Assembly (NCBI GenBank): GCA_002423665.1
Contig: DINJ01000209.1
Coordinates: 1,604-6,756 of the forward strand
From: Bacteroidetes bacterium UBA5543
GTDB lineage: Bacteria; Bacteroidota; Bacteroidia; Chitinophagales; Chitinophagaceae
Direction: 5' to 3'
DNA length: 5,153 bases
Below, one piece after another: positions 4,821 through 5,153 of this stretch (position 1 is the stretch's first letter; every line of letters begins with the position of its first letter). The translations under genes and the position numbers were made by a program. Below the pieces are notes generated by a model. It saw only the letters and a list, made by a program, of their open reading frames with translations. It was not told the DNA's origin and searched no databases.

Positions 4821-5153
4821 ATGGCAAAAGAAATCAGTGCCTTTGTAAAGCTGCAATGTAAAGGCGGCCAAGCCAATCCGGCGCCACCAATCGGCCCTGC
4901 ACTAGGTGCGAAAGGTGTGAACATTATGGAGTTCTGCAAGCAATTCAACGCTCGTACGCAGGACATAATGGGGAAAGTACTTCCCGTAGTTATCACAGTA
5001 TTTGCTGACAAGTCTTTCGAGTTCATCATCAAAACTCCGCCTGCTGCGGTACAGTTGATGGAAGCTGCTAAGAAGCAGAAAGGTTCTAAAGAACCTAACC
5101 GCGTAAAAGTAGGTAAGGTAACCTGGGACCAGGTGAAGGCTATAGCAGAAGAT
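4821..5153 (+). CDS. rplK: 50S ribosomal protein L11, 3' end beyond window
   Basis: L11 binds the GTPase-associated centre of 23S rRNA and helps factor-dependent GTP hydrolysis in translation. The 111 codons present cover most of the usual ~145-residue protein. The N-terminal domain has the conserved proline-rich [17 protein letters not shown] (19-35) and [12 protein letters not shown]. The inter-domain region FIIKTPPAA follows, and the start of the RNA-binding C-terminal domain is [21 protein letters not shown]. The [11 protein letters not shown] block and KGSKEPNR are typical of Bacteroidota. Two local oddities are Cys13 in LQCKGG, where Ile or Val is usual, and IM at 53-54 in QDIMGKV. Neither suggests loss of function. 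In most bacteria nusG lies just upstream and rplA downstream; here the upstream side is a promoter and a divergent ArsR operon. The gene runs off the right edge. Confidence 0.97.
   Translation, partial: MAKEISAFVKLQCKGGQANPAPPIGPALGAKGVNIMEFCKQFNARTQDIMGKVLPVVITVFADKSFEFIIKTPPAAVQLMEAAKKQKGSKEPNRVKVGKVTWDQVKAIAED

Noticed and set aside
4793..5032. Minus-strand open frame opposite rplK.
   Set aside because: It is an antisense shadow of the strongly conserved L11 coding sequence, with no family features of its own.

Overview
The window looks like a chromosomal segment of a Bacteroidota bacterium, most likely of the Chitinophagales/Sphingobacteriia type. Three lines of evidence support this. 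The 50S protein L11 at the right edge carries the segment [15 protein letters not shown], typical of that phylum. Several genes are preceded by the Bacteroidota -7 element TAnnTTTG, sometimes with a -33 TTTG. No start codon has a convincing Shine-Dalgarno sequence; leaders are A-rich instead. The species is not identifiable from the sequence alone.

Left part (1-1168, minus strand): a two-gene operon. An ArsR-family repressor (771-1118) overlaps the start of a long open frame (793 to beyond base 1). That frame encodes an SRPBCC/AHSA1 domain followed, with no stop codon between them, by a PhnB-like VOC (glyoxalase-fold) domain cut by the window edge. The join looks like a former intergenic leader that is now read through. 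The promoter is a clean TTTG-N20-TATATTTG, interleaved with two 16-bp GTAG...CTAC repeats that look like the ArsR operator.

Middle (1172-2688, plus strand): a divergently transcribed, secreted adenosine deaminase-family enzyme. It has a signal peptide and all the expected zinc and catalytic residues. Its N-terminal MPKGGxLHxH motif recalls the ADGF/ADA2 branch. Its probable promoter is back-to-back with the repressor promoter.

Right-middle (2678-4624, minus strand): a compact cassette of ArsR-type regulator, 12-helix MFS exporter-like transporter and single-domain rhodanese. The last two genes overlap by 56 nt, and the rhodanese runs tail-to-tail into the deaminase with an 11-bp overlap. The regulator is preceded by a perfect 13-bp inverted repeat whose 8-bp spacer is exactly a TAnnTTTG -7 element. 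The regulator has several cysteines but no His-rich zinc site, and the rhodanese has an enlarged CX5R loop. Together these suggest a thiol-, sulfur- or metalloid-responsive efflux/detoxification unit; the substrate is unknown.

Right edge (4625-5153): a terminator-like hairpin, a TACCTTTG promoter element, a roughly 90-nt leader able to form alternative hairpins, and the first 111 codons of rplK (L11). The usual upstream neighbour nusG is absent from the window; the ArsR-MFS-rhodanese cassette lies there instead.

No tRNA, rRNA, CRISPR array, insertion sequence or phage gene is visible.
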